The notes: generated by a model not told the origin, from the letters alone. DNA of 12,221 nt from JAKBCQ01 sp021807585 (GCA_027325115.1 DAHWFG010000143.1:1-12221); one strand, 5' to 3'; counted from the first letter of the stretch, positions 1-7,294 are shown. A program made the numbers and translations.

Positions 1-158
1 TACAGTGAATACGGCGATCGAGGGGGCGTCGGTTGGCGGCGGATCTTGAGGCGAGGGGCGGCTGAGGGGTCGATTATCGACGCGCTCTTGATCGCGATCA
101 ATCGCTCGGTCAAAATGAGGGCGTGGATGAGCCAAGAATCCCTTCGCGAGTTTCACTT
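1..158 (+). other. Window edge with unresolved gene end
   Basis: Two plus-strand frames are open at the window edge. One runs from base 1 to a TGA at 160-162 and would overlap the ATG at 159 of the next gene (ATGA). The other runs from base 2 to a TGA at 46-48 and would end in the residues GASVGGGS. A minus-strand frame is also open through most of the stretch. The encoded residues match nothing I recognise in any frame, so I cannot say which, if any, is the real end of an upstream gene. GAGG at 117-120 lies six bases before an ATG at 127, which opens only an 11-codon ORF ending at that same TGA. Confidence 0.3.
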
Positions 159-980
159 ATGACCAATATCTATTTCGCCGCGATGAGTATCCCGGCGATT
201 ATTGAGAAATTCGGCAACGTCATTTACGCGGCGCTCGCCGTGTTGGCGACCTGGGGCGTGTACAATTCGATCATGCTTTATCGGTCGATCGCCAAGAAAT
301 CGATCCCCGTCCCGCAGGTCGAGGCGTTGATTCACCAGGTGCGCGAGCTGGTTCGGGTCGGCAATTACAACGCCGCGATCGAGGCGTGTCGCACCCCGGC
401 ATACTGGCACACCGCGTTTGCGCAGTTGATCGCGGTGGCGCTGAAGAATCGCGACAAGGGGATCGCCAAGATCAAGCAACTGTTGGTGATGGAATTTCAT
501 TCTGAAGTGATCTCGGGTTTGGAGAGCCGGTTGGCGTCGATCTCGACGATCGTGCGGATGGGTCCTCTGTTGGGATTGTTGGGGACTGTCGCGAGTATGA
601 TTGGAGCATTCGGCCGAATCGGCGGCGGCGACAAGGTGAATCCCAACGAGCTTGCGATGGACATCTCGCTGGCTCTTTGGGCGACGGGATCGGGCTTGTT
701 GATCGCGACGCCGATGATGATTCTTGGCAACGACATACACGCGAAGTTGAGGAAGCTTCGCGATCGCACCGAGCGTCAATTGGGAGATTTCATCGAGCTT
801 CTCGAGCATGCGGGGATTCCCTCGGGTCCATCGAAGTTTCCTTTGGAATCGACGTCGACGATACCCGCTCCCGTCGCTCCCGGTACGGCGGCGCAGGCCG
901 CCGCACAGGCGGCGGCTCAGGTCGCGGTCGCCGCCGCGGGCCGCGGCGCCGGAGCGCAGCGAGCCGGGTCGAATCGTTAG
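123..980 (+). CDS. MotA/TolQ/ExbB-type proton channel protein
   Basis: Inner-membrane proton-channel subunit of the ExbB/TolQ/MotA superfamily, which works with ExbD/TolR to turn proton flow into mechanical work on envelope partners. Three hydrophobic segments fit the family: about residues 25-53, 140-165 and 178-202, with a cytoplasmic domain between the first two. The family motif GLLGTVASMIGAF is at 151-163, and the last helix contains ALWATGSGLLIATPMMI. The C-terminal 40 residues are an alanine-rich tail (AAQAAAQAAAQVAVAAAG) that the family does not need. The start is uncertain: GTG at 123, ATG at 159 or ATG at 183 all leave the first helix intact, and none has a well-spaced strong Shine-Dalgarno. 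Two ExbD genes follow on the same strand, supporting a stator operon. The family call is secure; the cargo energised is unknown. Confidence 0.9.
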   Translation: MDEPRIPSRVSLMTNIYFAAMSIPAIIEKFGNVIYAALAVLATWGVYNSIMLYRSIAKKSIPVPQVEALIHQVRELVRVGNYNAAIEACRTPAYWHTAFAQLIAVALKNRDKGIAKIKQLLVMEFHSEVISGLESRLASISTIVRMGPLLGLLGTVASMIGAFGRIGGGDKVNPNELAMDISLALWATGSGLLIATPMMILGNDIHAKLRKLRDRTERQLGDFIELLEHAGIPSGPSKFPLESTSTIPAPVAPGTAAQAAAQAAAQVAVAAAGRGAGAQRAGSNR

Positions 981-1071
981 CCTTCTTGGTCGCCGGAGAA
1001 TGACGACTCGTCCAAACCGATCAGCGGGGTTGAACCTTTGGATTTGACGAACGATCAGAAGGGCTAGTGAT

Positions 1072-1557
1072 ATGATGTTGCGTCGAAGCGACGATGAGGA
1101 ACGCGACGAGCATATCGATATGACGCCGATGGTGGACGTCGTGTTTCAGTTGATGACGTTCATGCTGTTTTCATTACAGGTCAGCGGCGGCGAGAAAGTC
1201 GACGTTCCGCCTTCGCATCACGGCGTGGGGGTCGAGGAGAGCGTCTCGACGATCCTGACGCTCGCCAAGGCCGAGAAGGCCGGCGGCGAGCCTCAACTGA
1301 TCGGCGGCAACGGCTCGGGGGCGCCGATTTCACTCGATCAAGCCAAGGCGATCGTCGCCAAGGGGATCGGCGAAGGGCGAAAGCGCGTGATCATTCAGGC
1401 CGACGGCCTCGTTCCCGAGGGGGAAGTGATCAAATTGATCGGATCGTTGGCCGATATCGAGGGGATCACGATTCATATCGGCGTGCAGGCGTTCAAGCCC
1501 GGCGGCGGCCGATCGGCCAACGACGTCGCCGCGGTGAAAGTCGGACCCGGCCCGTAA
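1072..1557 (+). CDS. ExbD/TolR family biopolymer transport protein
   Basis: Partner of the preceding ExbB-type channel. It has the classic layout of a short cytoplasmic N-terminus, one membrane helix and a small periplasmic domain. The helix begins with the signature IDMTPMVDVVFQLMTFMLF at about residues 15-33. Asp22 is the membrane Asp that in this family carries the proton and is essential. After the helix comes a VDVPPS segment, then a linker, then a C-terminal part with KRVIIQADGLVPEGEVIKLI, the usual ExbD/TolR fold with its xxIxADxxVPxGxVxxL pattern. Length (161 residues) is normal. AGAAGGG at 1057-1063 sits 8 bases before the first ATG (11 before the second, in-frame ATG), a good ribosome binding site. 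The gap to the channel gene is 91 bases, so co-transcription is likely. Confidence 0.92.
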   Translation: MMLRRSDDEERDEHIDMTPMVDVVFQLMTFMLFSLQVSGGEKVDVPPSHHGVGVEESVSTILTLAKAEKAGGEPQLIGGNGSGAPISLDQAKAIVAKGIGEGRKRVIIQADGLVPEGEVIKLIGSLADIEGITIHIGVQAFKPGGGRSANDVAAVKVGPGP

Positions 1558-1569
1558 CCGTGCGTTCGC

Positions 1570-1585
1570 CGCGGTTACACCCGCG
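1570..1585 (+). repeat. Small GC hairpin after first exbD-like gene
   Basis: CGCGG at 1570-1574 pairs with CCGCG at 1581-1585 around a 6-base loop, 12 bases after the stop of the short ExbD gene. No T-run follows, so it is not a convincing terminator. It could act as a processing or attenuation stem between the two ExbD genes. Confidence 0.25.
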
Positions 1586-1681
1586 ACCAGACGGTTTATC
1601 AACAATGCATGCGATTGAAAGATCATAAATACATATGTACAGTTTCAGCGACGCTCTCTTCTCCGACGAGGTTCGCCGATC

Positions 1682-3133
1682 GTGGAAACGTGGGATATCT
1701 TTCTGACCGATCAGCTCGAGGTTCGCCGCGGACTCGCCACCTCGGAGGTTCATGCGGCGCTGGCGCGGGGCGAGATTCGCGACGACGATTTGATTCGTCC
1801 CGCGGGATCGTCGGATCCCTGGGCGCCGATCGTCGATCGATTGCCCGCCGCGGCTTCGGTCGCGGCTGCGGCTGCGCCTCCTCCTCCGCCGGTTCCAGCC
1901 GCTCCGGTCGAACCCGTAACGCCGCCGGTGGTTCGGTCTTCGCCCCCCGTCGCCGAAGGCTCCGAGGCGCCTCGGGCGAGTTTTGAGAAGCAGACGACCG
2001 AATCTGTCGGAGAAATCTTGGGCCTTAAAGCGCCCGTGGATTCGACGATCAAGCCCGCGCACCAGATCGACGAGCCCCAAAAGGCTGAGAAAAGCGGTGA
2101 AGCTCGATTGGAAGCGGCCGAGCCTCCCGCCGCGGCTTCACAATCCTCCGCGGCTTCCGTTGCGCCTCCTCAAAAGCCCGAGCCTCCAGCCGCACCTCCT
2201 CAAACTCCCGCGCCTCCCGTTGCGCTTTTCGCCGACGACGACGAGGAGGACGAAGAAGCCGACGACGACGACGAAGCCGAGGATTTTCCCAGCGTCGAGA
2301 TGCTCGAAAAAGAGGACGAGCGACGATCGTCGCCGCCTTCACCCGCCGATGATCCAGGCGGAAGATTTACACATGGAGATACAGAGAGAATTGCACGTGA
2401 TCTTTCGACGGGGCGTCGCGATCGGCGGGTTGATGCGAATTCGGACGGTTACGGCGACGATCCGTTGCCGGCGGGATTGCGCGCCGAGTTGGGTCGAGAC
2501 GATTTGAGGGCGGAATCGGAGACGGTCGTGCTGGGGGTGGGCGGGGGTTTAGCGCCCGCGACCGAGTGGGATCATTCGACGAAGGCGGAGATCGGCGACA
2601 TGGCGCTCGGCGAGCACGCGAGCGACGTTGACGACGATTTATCGCTTTCGCGCGGCGGCACGGAGAAGGTTGAGGAGCTCGATCTCGCGGCGATGGTGGA
2701 CGTTGCGATGCAGCTCGTGCTTTTCTTCCTTGTGACGGGTCTGACGGTGATGTTCAAGACGATGGAGGTCCCCAAACCGAATCCCGACAAGCCCGCGGGA
2801 GGCGTTTCGCAGGGGCAGGGACGGACGCTCGACGACCTAATGCATGATTATATTCTTGTAGAAATGGATTCGGAGGGTTCGATCAAGGTTGATCAGGAGC
2901 CCGTCGCGGCGAATTTCGACGCGCTTGTCGAGCGGTTGCGGACGGCGCGGGAATCGTCGGGGGGGCGGAACACGATGTTGCTCAACGTCGATTACAACAC
3001 GCCGCATCGCGATGCGGTGATGGCTTACGACGCGGCGAACGAGATCGGTCTGAGCGTGGCGGTGGGGCAGCCGAGCCAGGAATCGAGCGGAGCGCCTCCT
3101 CCGGCGCCCGCCGCGCCGAAAGGCGGAATGTAG
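1682..3133 (+). CDS. ExbD/TolR-like protein with N-terminal GYF_2-like domain
   Basis: Large ExbD variant (483 residues, roughly three times the usual length). Residues 1-52 have the spacing of the GYF_2/DUF4339 fold: METWDIFL, then ALARGEIRDDDLIRPAG, then DPWAPI. The match is divergent and lacks a clear GP motif. Residues 53-180 form a Pro/Ala-rich linker, including PPPPP at 66-70. Residues 185-201 are almost entirely Asp/Glu. The membrane helix at about 334-358 contains LDLAAMVDVAMQLVLFFLVTG, with Asp340 in the place of the essential ExbD Asp. The rest (about 360-465) is the periplasmic domain. GTG at 1682 is the only start available: no ATG, GTG or TTG lies in frame between it and an upstream stop at 1616, and GAGG at 1668-1671 precedes it by 10 bases. 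It follows the short ExbD by 124 bases and probably shares the same ExbB. What the N-terminal domain binds is unknown. Confidence 0.85.
   Translation: METWDIFLTDQLEVRRGLATSEVHAALARGEIRDDDLIRPAGSSDPWAPIVDRLPAAASVAAAAAPPPPPVPAAPVEPVTPPVVRSSPPVAEGSEAPRASFEKQTTESVGEILGLKAPVDSTIKPAHQIDEPQKAEKSGEARLEAAEPPAAASQSSAASVAPPQKPEPPAAPPQTPAPPVALFADDDEEDEEADDDDEAEDFPSVEMLEKEDERRSSPPSPADDPGGRFTHGDTERIARDLSTGRRDRRVDANSDGYGDDPLPAGLRAELGRDDLRAESETVVLGVGGGLAPATEWDHSTKAEIGDMALGEHASDVDDDLSLSRGGTEKVEELDLAAMVDVAMQLVLFFLVTGLTVMFKTMEVPKPNPDKPAGGVSQGQGRTLDDLMHDYILVEMDSEGSIKVDQEPVAANFDALVERLRTARESSGGRNTMLLNVDYNTPHRDAVMAYDAANEIGLSVAVGQPSQESSGAPPPAPAAPKGGM
2165..2224 (+). repeat. Two 30-bp tandem repeats coding PPQxPxPPxA
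   Basis: Inside the linker of the large ExbD-like gene, two adjacent 30-base units (2165-2194 and 2195-2224) begin with the same CCTCCTCAAA and encode PPQKPEPPAA and PPQTPAPPVA. Similar proline-alanine codons flank them. This is likely a slippage-prone linker repeat. Confidence 0.6.
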
Positions 3134-3147
3134 CGATACGGTCGTGC

Positions 3148-3182
3148 TCCGGCGGCCGGAAATTAGATCAAGAAATCTTGAT
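3148..3182 (+). terminator. Weak hairpins between convergent genes
   Basis: The 93-base gap between the converging ExbD-like and MscS genes holds two small stems. TCCGG (3148-3152) pairs with CCGGA (3156-3160) around a 3-base loop. ATCAAG (3167-3172) pairs with CTTGAT (3177-3182) around AAAT. Neither has a clean T-run, so a terminator role is only suggested by position. Confidence 0.25.
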
Positions 3183-3226
3183 ATTGCGGTATTTGAATAA
3201 ATTATTGAATGGCAATCACAAATCAT

Positions 3227-4708
3227 CTATGAGGGGGCGGTCGGGGTCGCGGGGGGGGAATCGTCGATGAGGTTTAGTCCTTCGTCGCGGCGACCGCTGT
3301 TCGATTCGGCGTCGTCAAGGAGTTGATCGAGGGGCGGCGAAGCACCCGGTTTGACCGCCGCGGTCGCTCGTTCAGCGGCGCGGGCGTCGAAACGTATGTC
3401 GGCGGAATTCGGTTCGGCTTGAGGAAGCTCGACGGACTTCTCGTTCGGCTCGAACGCCACGAGTTCGATCATCTCGCCTCCGAGGGGGATCCCTGCGCGG
3501 CGCAGTTCGACCTTCGCTCGCAGCTTGCAGTCGCTTTCGATCTTCAGGTCGTCGACGTCGCGGGCCGGTATCCAATAATAGGCGCGCAAGCGAACACCGT
3601 CTTGTTCGAGCTCCTCGACAAGCGTGCGGGGCGGGGGTTCGTCGAGAATTCCGTCGTGTCCCGCGAGCGCCGTGTCGATCGCCCGACGCGCCCGTTCGAC
3701 CGAGACGTTGTGCGGCACGACGACGTCGAAGCTCGCCCGCACGCTCGGAGACGCGGTCGAATTCACCAAGATTTCTTTGTAGATGATGGCGTTGGGGATT
3801 CGTACCTGATTACCTTCAAGCGTGACGAGTACGGTCGCGCGCGAATTGAGCGATTTGATTACCCCCGCGTGTCCCGCGACTTGAACATAATCGCCGATCT
3901 GAAACGGCCGGCGAACGCCGAGCAGAATCGACGCGATGAAATTCTCGACGATGTCGCGAAACGCGAAACCGATCGCCAACGTGGCCAACCCGGCGACCCC
4001 CATAATCGACAAGACAATATGCGTTAAATCTAGAATTGATAACGCCAACATGGCTCCGCCGAACGCGAGCGCGGTTCCCAGCAACGAACCGACGACTGAT
4101 CGCAAAAGCATATTTTTAAATAACGGGGAGAGGAGACGTTCGGAGTTGTCGTTGCAAGCCCGTGCCAGGAAGAGCGCCGCGGCGAACACGCCGATCGCCA
4201 CGATCGCCAGGAGCCATTTCCGCCGCGCGACCGCGAGATATTCTTGGATCACTTTCCAGGCGATTTGATCCCCTCTCAAGATCTCGTCGTCGGTCTTCAT
4301 CGAATTGATCACGAGCCGAACGCCTTCGACCCGGCCGGCGATCTCGGTCACCTCGCGGCTCGTCTCTTTGTTCTCGATATGACCCTTGAGGACGACGATC
4401 CCCTCCCGCGACGTCACCTGAATTTTCCGCACCCCGGGATAGATCGGCAGAAACTCCTCAAGGGTTTTGACGATCCGTTGATCGTGCGCGGGCCGATTGT
4501 CGCTGATCTCTCCCGCGGTGGTCGCGATCAGATCCCCTTTCGCGTCTTTGATCACTTTTGGAACGCGAGCCGGAGAACTCGCTTCGTCGGTCGCCTGACC
4601 GACCGGAGGGGGAACGATTTGAGCTCGCGCGGCGGTCGACGACGAGGCGAAAACCGCGAAAACGATAATCCGCGTAGCCGATCGACGAATCCAATGATTC
4701 TTTTTCAT
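3227..4708 (-). CDS. BON-domain MscS-type mechanosensitive channel
   Basis: Predicted inner-membrane small-conductance mechanosensitive channel of the MscS family, which opens under membrane tension to release solutes on osmotic downshock. Residues 1-29 look like a signal peptide (basic start, hydrophobic core, ending AARA before Gln30). A BON domain follows at about 75-138, with IQVTSREGIVVLKGHIENKE as its typical core; this would face the periplasm. Membrane helices lie at about 165-184, 204-228 and 230-264. The last is the pore helix with GVAGLATLAIGFAFRDIVEN, leading into RRPFQIGDYVQVAGHAG and VRIPNAIIY, the MscS beta-domain signature. The final 65 residues are Pro/Ala/Asp-rich and probably disordered. 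AAGG lies 7 bases before the ATG. The 211-base gap upstream suggests its own promoter rather than read-through from the glycosyltransferase gene. Confidence 0.9.
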   Translation of the reverse strand: MKKNHWIRRSATRIIVFAVFASSSTAARAQIVPPPVGQATDEASSPARVPKVIKDAKGDLIATTAGEISDNRPAHDQRIVKTLEEFLPIYPGVRKIQVTSREGIVVLKGHIENKETSREVTEIAGRVEGVRLVINSMKTDDEILRGDQIAWKVIQEYLAVARRKWLLAIVAIGVFAAALFLARACNDNSERLLSPLFKNMLLRSVVGSLLGTALAFGGAMLALSILDLTHIVLSIMGVAGLATLAIGFAFRDIVENFIASILLGVRRPFQIGDYVQVAGHAGVIKSLNSRATVLVTLEGNQVRIPNAIIYKEILVNSTASPSVRASFDVVVPHNVSVERARRAIDTALAGHDGILDEPPPRTLVEELEQDGVRLRAYYWIPARDVDDLKIESDCKLRAKVELRRAGIPLGGEMIELVAFEPNEKSVELPQAEPNSADIRFDARAAERATAAVKPGASPPLDQLLDDAESNSGRRDEGLNLIDDSPPATPTAPS

Positions 4709-4832
4709 AGAATCGCCTTATCCGTTCCCGCCCCCCCGCGGACTCGCTCGCTTGAGCCATCGAACGCGCCCGTCGAGCGTCCGGGCGTTGCAGCCGAATC
4801 CGCCGCGCGACGTTCCTATCTTATCGCTCGAA

Positions 4833-4845
4833 GCCCGCCGCGGGC
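4833..4845. repeat. GC hairpin upstream of MscS gene
   Basis: GCCCG (4833-4837) pairs with CGGGC (4841-4845) around CCG, in the 211-base gap between the glycosyltransferase stop and the MscS start. The same gap holds an AT-rich stretch at 4871-4904 with two copies of CAATCAA. There is no T-run, and the function is unclear. Confidence 0.25.
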
Positions 4846-4919
4846 AAACGCTCGCCGGAGGATTCGCCGCAATCAACAAACAAACAAGTCGGCAATCAAT
4901 AAAATAAGGGCGATTGTCG

Positions 4920-6071
4920 TTATTGATCCCAACTCGCCGATCGGCTTGCGGCCGACACGCGTTTCGCCGCGGCGTGTACGTTCGCCCCCGAGATCGACTT
5001 CATGCAAAGATGACCGTGATGACAATCGCTTAAGCGTCTTAAATGACAAGGCGAACACGCGATATCGGCGCGCACCACCGATTCGGGTCGCCCGTACGGG
5101 CCGATCCGCGCCGGATCGGTCGGGCCGAAAACCCCCACGACGGGTCGATCGAGCGCAACCGCGAGATGCATCGATCCCGAATCGTTCGTCACGCAAATCG
5201 TCGCTCGATTGACAAGCGCCGCGAGTTCCGAAACGCTCGTCTCCCCCGATAAATCAATCGCTCCCGGACAGCGATCGGCGATTTCTCGGCATCGACTCAT
5301 GTCTTTAATTGTTCCCGCGAGCACGACGCCGAAGCCGTCTTCCAAAAACCGTCGCGCCGTATCGGCGAACCCCTCGACGTGCCAGTGTTTTGTCGCCCAG
5401 ATCGTGCACGGTACGATCACGGCGAGGGGTTTAGCGGCGTTCCATCCCGCCGTTTCCAATCGCTTGTCGATCCGATCTTGCGCGATCTGGGGGACGACAA
5501 GGGAAAAATCGGCGGGACCTTTGTCGAAACCGAGAAGATCGCCGACCCACAAGTAACGGTCGACCGCGTGCGCGTCGCGCGTCGGCAGCGCGATCCGGTG
5601 CGTGTACGCGAGCCACGCTCCCTCGCGCGCGCCCGACCAGCCGTGCTCGATCTTCCCTTGAATCAAAGATGTGATTGTGTTCTTATTTTTTTGGGGTTTA
5701 TCAAAGCCGATGCGCGTGCGGGCGCCGCTCGCGAGCGTGAGAAGCGCCGAGCGAAATTGACCGTGGAGGTCGACGACGAGGTCGTAGCGATTCTTGAGGA
5801 TCGTCCACGCGAGCCGAACGGGGCCGAGCGTCGCCGACCAATCGCGGCCGATTTTCGCGTATCGACCCCGGTCGAACTCGACGACGTTCGAAAGCGCGGG
5901 ATGATGGCGGATCAGATCGGCGTTTTGGGGAGTGAGCAGCCAGTCGATCCGCGCGTGCGGATAACGCGCGCGGAGCTTCGCCAAGACCGGGACCGCGTGA
6001 ATCACATCCCCCAGCGCCGAGGGCTTGATCAATAAAATACGCTCGAATTCTCGTTCGTTAAGCTTCGTCAC
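4920..6071 (-). CDS. Glycosyltransferase family 9 (LPS heptosyltransferase type)
   Basis: GT9-family glycosyltransferase of the WaaC/WaaF type, which in known members adds heptose from an ADP-heptose donor to lipopolysaccharide core on the cytoplasmic face of the inner membrane. The N-terminal domain opens with RILLIKPSALGDVIHAVPVL (residues 11-30); Asp22 aligns with the catalytic Asp of WaaC. The C-terminal donor-binding domain has ATKHW (226-230), LSGETSVSELAALV (274-287), and TNDSGSMHLAVAL followed by VVGVFGPTDP (295-320). A four-Cys pattern (Cys339, 342, 350, 356, ending CMKSI) is typical of many GT9 members. Length (383) is normal. The start is GTG, close to the first beta strand, with only a weak GAGAG upstream. 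The 2OG-oxygenase gene lies 144 bases upstream on the same strand. The exact sugar and acceptor cannot be read from sequence, so I give no gene symbol. Confidence 0.9.
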   Translation of the reverse strand: MTKLNEREFERILLIKPSALGDVIHAVPVLAKLRARYPHARIDWLLTPQNADLIRHHPALSNVVEFDRGRYAKIGRDWSATLGPVRLAWTILKNRYDLVVDLHGQFRSALLTLASGARTRIGFDKPQKNKNTITSLIQGKIEHGWSGAREGAWLAYTHRIALPTRDAHAVDRYLWVGDLLGFDKGPADFSLVVPQIAQDRIDKRLETAGWNAAKPLAVIVPCTIWATKHWHVEGFADTARRFLEDGFGVVLAGTIKDMSRCREIADRCPGAIDLSGETSVSELAALVNRATICVTNDSGSMHLAVALDRPVVGVFGPTDPARIGPYGRPESVVRADIACSPCHLRRLSDCHHGHLCMKSISGANVHAAAKRVSAASRSASWDQ

Positions 6072-6143
6072 GTGTGACTCTCAGCATTCTATCGGGATCG
6101 AGCGGGCCGACGCCACCCAAGGATACCGCGCCGGCCGTCGGGT

Positions 6144-6188
6144 GATCGCGTCGATCCTTGAACGATCGCGTCGATCCTTGAGCGATCG
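6144..6188. repeat. 20-bp tandem direct repeat, about 2.25 copies
   Basis: Unit gatcgcgtcgatccttgaac at 6144-6163 is followed directly by a second copy at 6164-6183 with one mismatch (a to g at 6182), and by the first five bases of a third at 6184-6188. It lies in the 144-base gap between the oxygenase stop and the glycosyltransferase start. It could be a binding site array or simply replication slippage. Confidence 0.85.
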
Positions 6189-6215
6189 ATACGTTCCCTT
6201 GCGGCGGTTTTCGCA

Positions 6216-6842
6216 TCAGCTCGCCTTGGGGAGGATCCGTTTGACGAACGCCGAGACGCGATGCCTCATTTGCTCGCGTTTGACGACGGCTTCGCTCGTC
6301 ACCCAGTTGAGCTGAATCACCCTCCGTTCACCGACGAACGGTTTGTGTCCGTGCCACGAATTGTCGCTTCGTTTGAAGGCGATGAGCGTGCCGTCGTGGG
6401 GGGGAACTTCGAGGATCACGTTTTCCAGATCCTCACCCGACCGCAGCAAGCGCAATCTGCCGCCGGCCTGATCCCAATTGGGATTGAGATAAATGAGCAC
6501 GGTAATGATTTTGGTGACGGCGTCGGTATGAATCGATCCGTCGCGTTCCGAGCAGCGGCCGCGGACCGTGATCATCGTCGGCTTATGCGTGAGGTCGACG
6601 CCGAATTTGGCGGCGAAAGCGTCGCGCACCTCGGTTGTTCGAAGCTCGTCCATGAAAGCGGCGAACGTCGATCCGAATTTGAGCGTATCGAGAGGGAAGC
6701 TTCCGGGTTTGTCGATTTTGGGAAAATCGGCGTTGACCGCGGCGCGCGCCTCGGGCTTGAGGAATTCGGGCAGAACGAGATAAGGGAACGGCTCTGGAAC
6801 GAGCGTTTGGTCTTCAAACGCGGTGAGATCGAGCATCCGCAT
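6216..6842 (-). CDS. 2OG-Fe(II) oxygenase superfamily protein
   Basis: Small non-haem iron, 2-oxoglutarate-dependent oxygenase of the prolyl-4-hydroxylase-like superfamily (208 residues, double-stranded beta helix), presumably cytoplasmic as no signal peptide is seen. The iron facial triad is visible: His105 and Asp107 in SIHTDAVTKIITVLIYLN (103-120), and a distal His in SWHGHKPF (His164 most likely; His166 possible). Arg173/174 in GERRVIQLNW would bind the 2-oxoglutarate carboxylate. The core segment GGRLRLL at 127-133 also fits. AGGAG (complement of 6853-6857) lies 10 bases before the ATG, supporting this start over the Met two codons later. The downstream neighbour is a GT9 glycosyltransferase, so a glycan- or lipid-modifying role is possible but not shown. 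The substrate is unknown. Confidence 0.85.
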   Translation of the reverse strand: MRMLDLTAFEDQTLVPEPFPYLVLPEFLKPEARAAVNADFPKIDKPGSFPLDTLKFGSTFAAFMDELRTTEVRDAFAAKFGVDLTHKPTMITVRGRCSERDGSIHTDAVTKIITVLIYLNPNWDQAGGRLRLLRSGEDLENVILEVPPHDGTLIAFKRSDNSWHGHKPFVGERRVIQLNWVTSEAVVKREQMRHRVSAFVKRILPKAS

Positions 6843-7294
6843 GTCCGGTCGGCTCCTGCTCGGATCGGCGATTCAAGCCGCCGGAGTGCTCACGAGCCGA
6901 GACGACGCGGGGCGATCCGTCACGCGCATCCCTGCTCGACCGGCGGCGGCGCCGTCCGTATGTCATCTATTCATCGGCACGCCGGGGGCTAAACGTAGAC
7001 GGAATTCACAAAACCGACAAGGCGAACCCGAACGATATGCAACGCGGGATCGAAATCGCTCTTGCGATTTCGATCCCGCCTTCAGGATGACGGAACGTGT
7101 TTCGAGAGCGGATGTCGAAGCGGCGATTCGGCGATCCTAAAATTGCTCCGATATGTTCCCGCTCCGGTGAACCTCGCGTCGAACCGTTAAAGCATACCTT
7201 GTTATTAATATTAAGAATATTTTTTCTATCAAGATCCAATATACGTTTCCAAACGGTAAAGCTCCGCAAATCAACCTCGATTTACCGATCGGGT
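6843..7294. other. 452-base intergenic region
   Basis: This region lies between two minus-strand genes. It should contain the promoter of the oxygenase gene and the 3' end of the membrane-protein transcript. Its open frames give Arg/Ser/Pro-rich junk and no family motif, so I see no gene. It holds the perfect 16-bp hairpin at 7044-7079. It also has an AT-rich patch at 7195-7230 with AATATT at 7207-7212 pairing with AATATT at 7216-7221, followed by TTTT on the plus strand. Confidence 0.6.
7044..7079. repeat. Perfect 16-bp inverted repeat, TCTT loop
   Basis: GCGGGATCGAAATCGC at 7044-7059 pairs without mismatch with GCGATTTCGATCCCGC at 7064-7079 around the loop TCTT. No T-run follows on either strand, so it is not a standard intrinsic terminator. 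It sits about 200 bases upstream of the oxygenase start. On the minus strand it is preceded by cgtcatcctgaagg, which resembles flanks of REP-like palindromes in other bacteria (recalled, not checked). Confidence 0.85.

Noticed and set aside
1609..1681. Possible longer N-terminus of the GYF_2-like ExbD gene
   Set aside because: The frame is open back to 1619 but has no ATG, GTG or TTG before the GTG at 1682, and a ribosome binding site precedes that GTG.
4244..5212. 322-codon plus-strand open frame
   Set aside because: Antisense to the MscS N-terminus, the intergenic gap and the GT9 C-terminus; Arg/Ser/Pro-rich with no domain, a shadow.
7207..7226. AT-only hairpin with T-run as a plus-strand terminator
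   Set aside because: The stem is six A-T pairs and too weak, and no plus-strand gene lies upstream.
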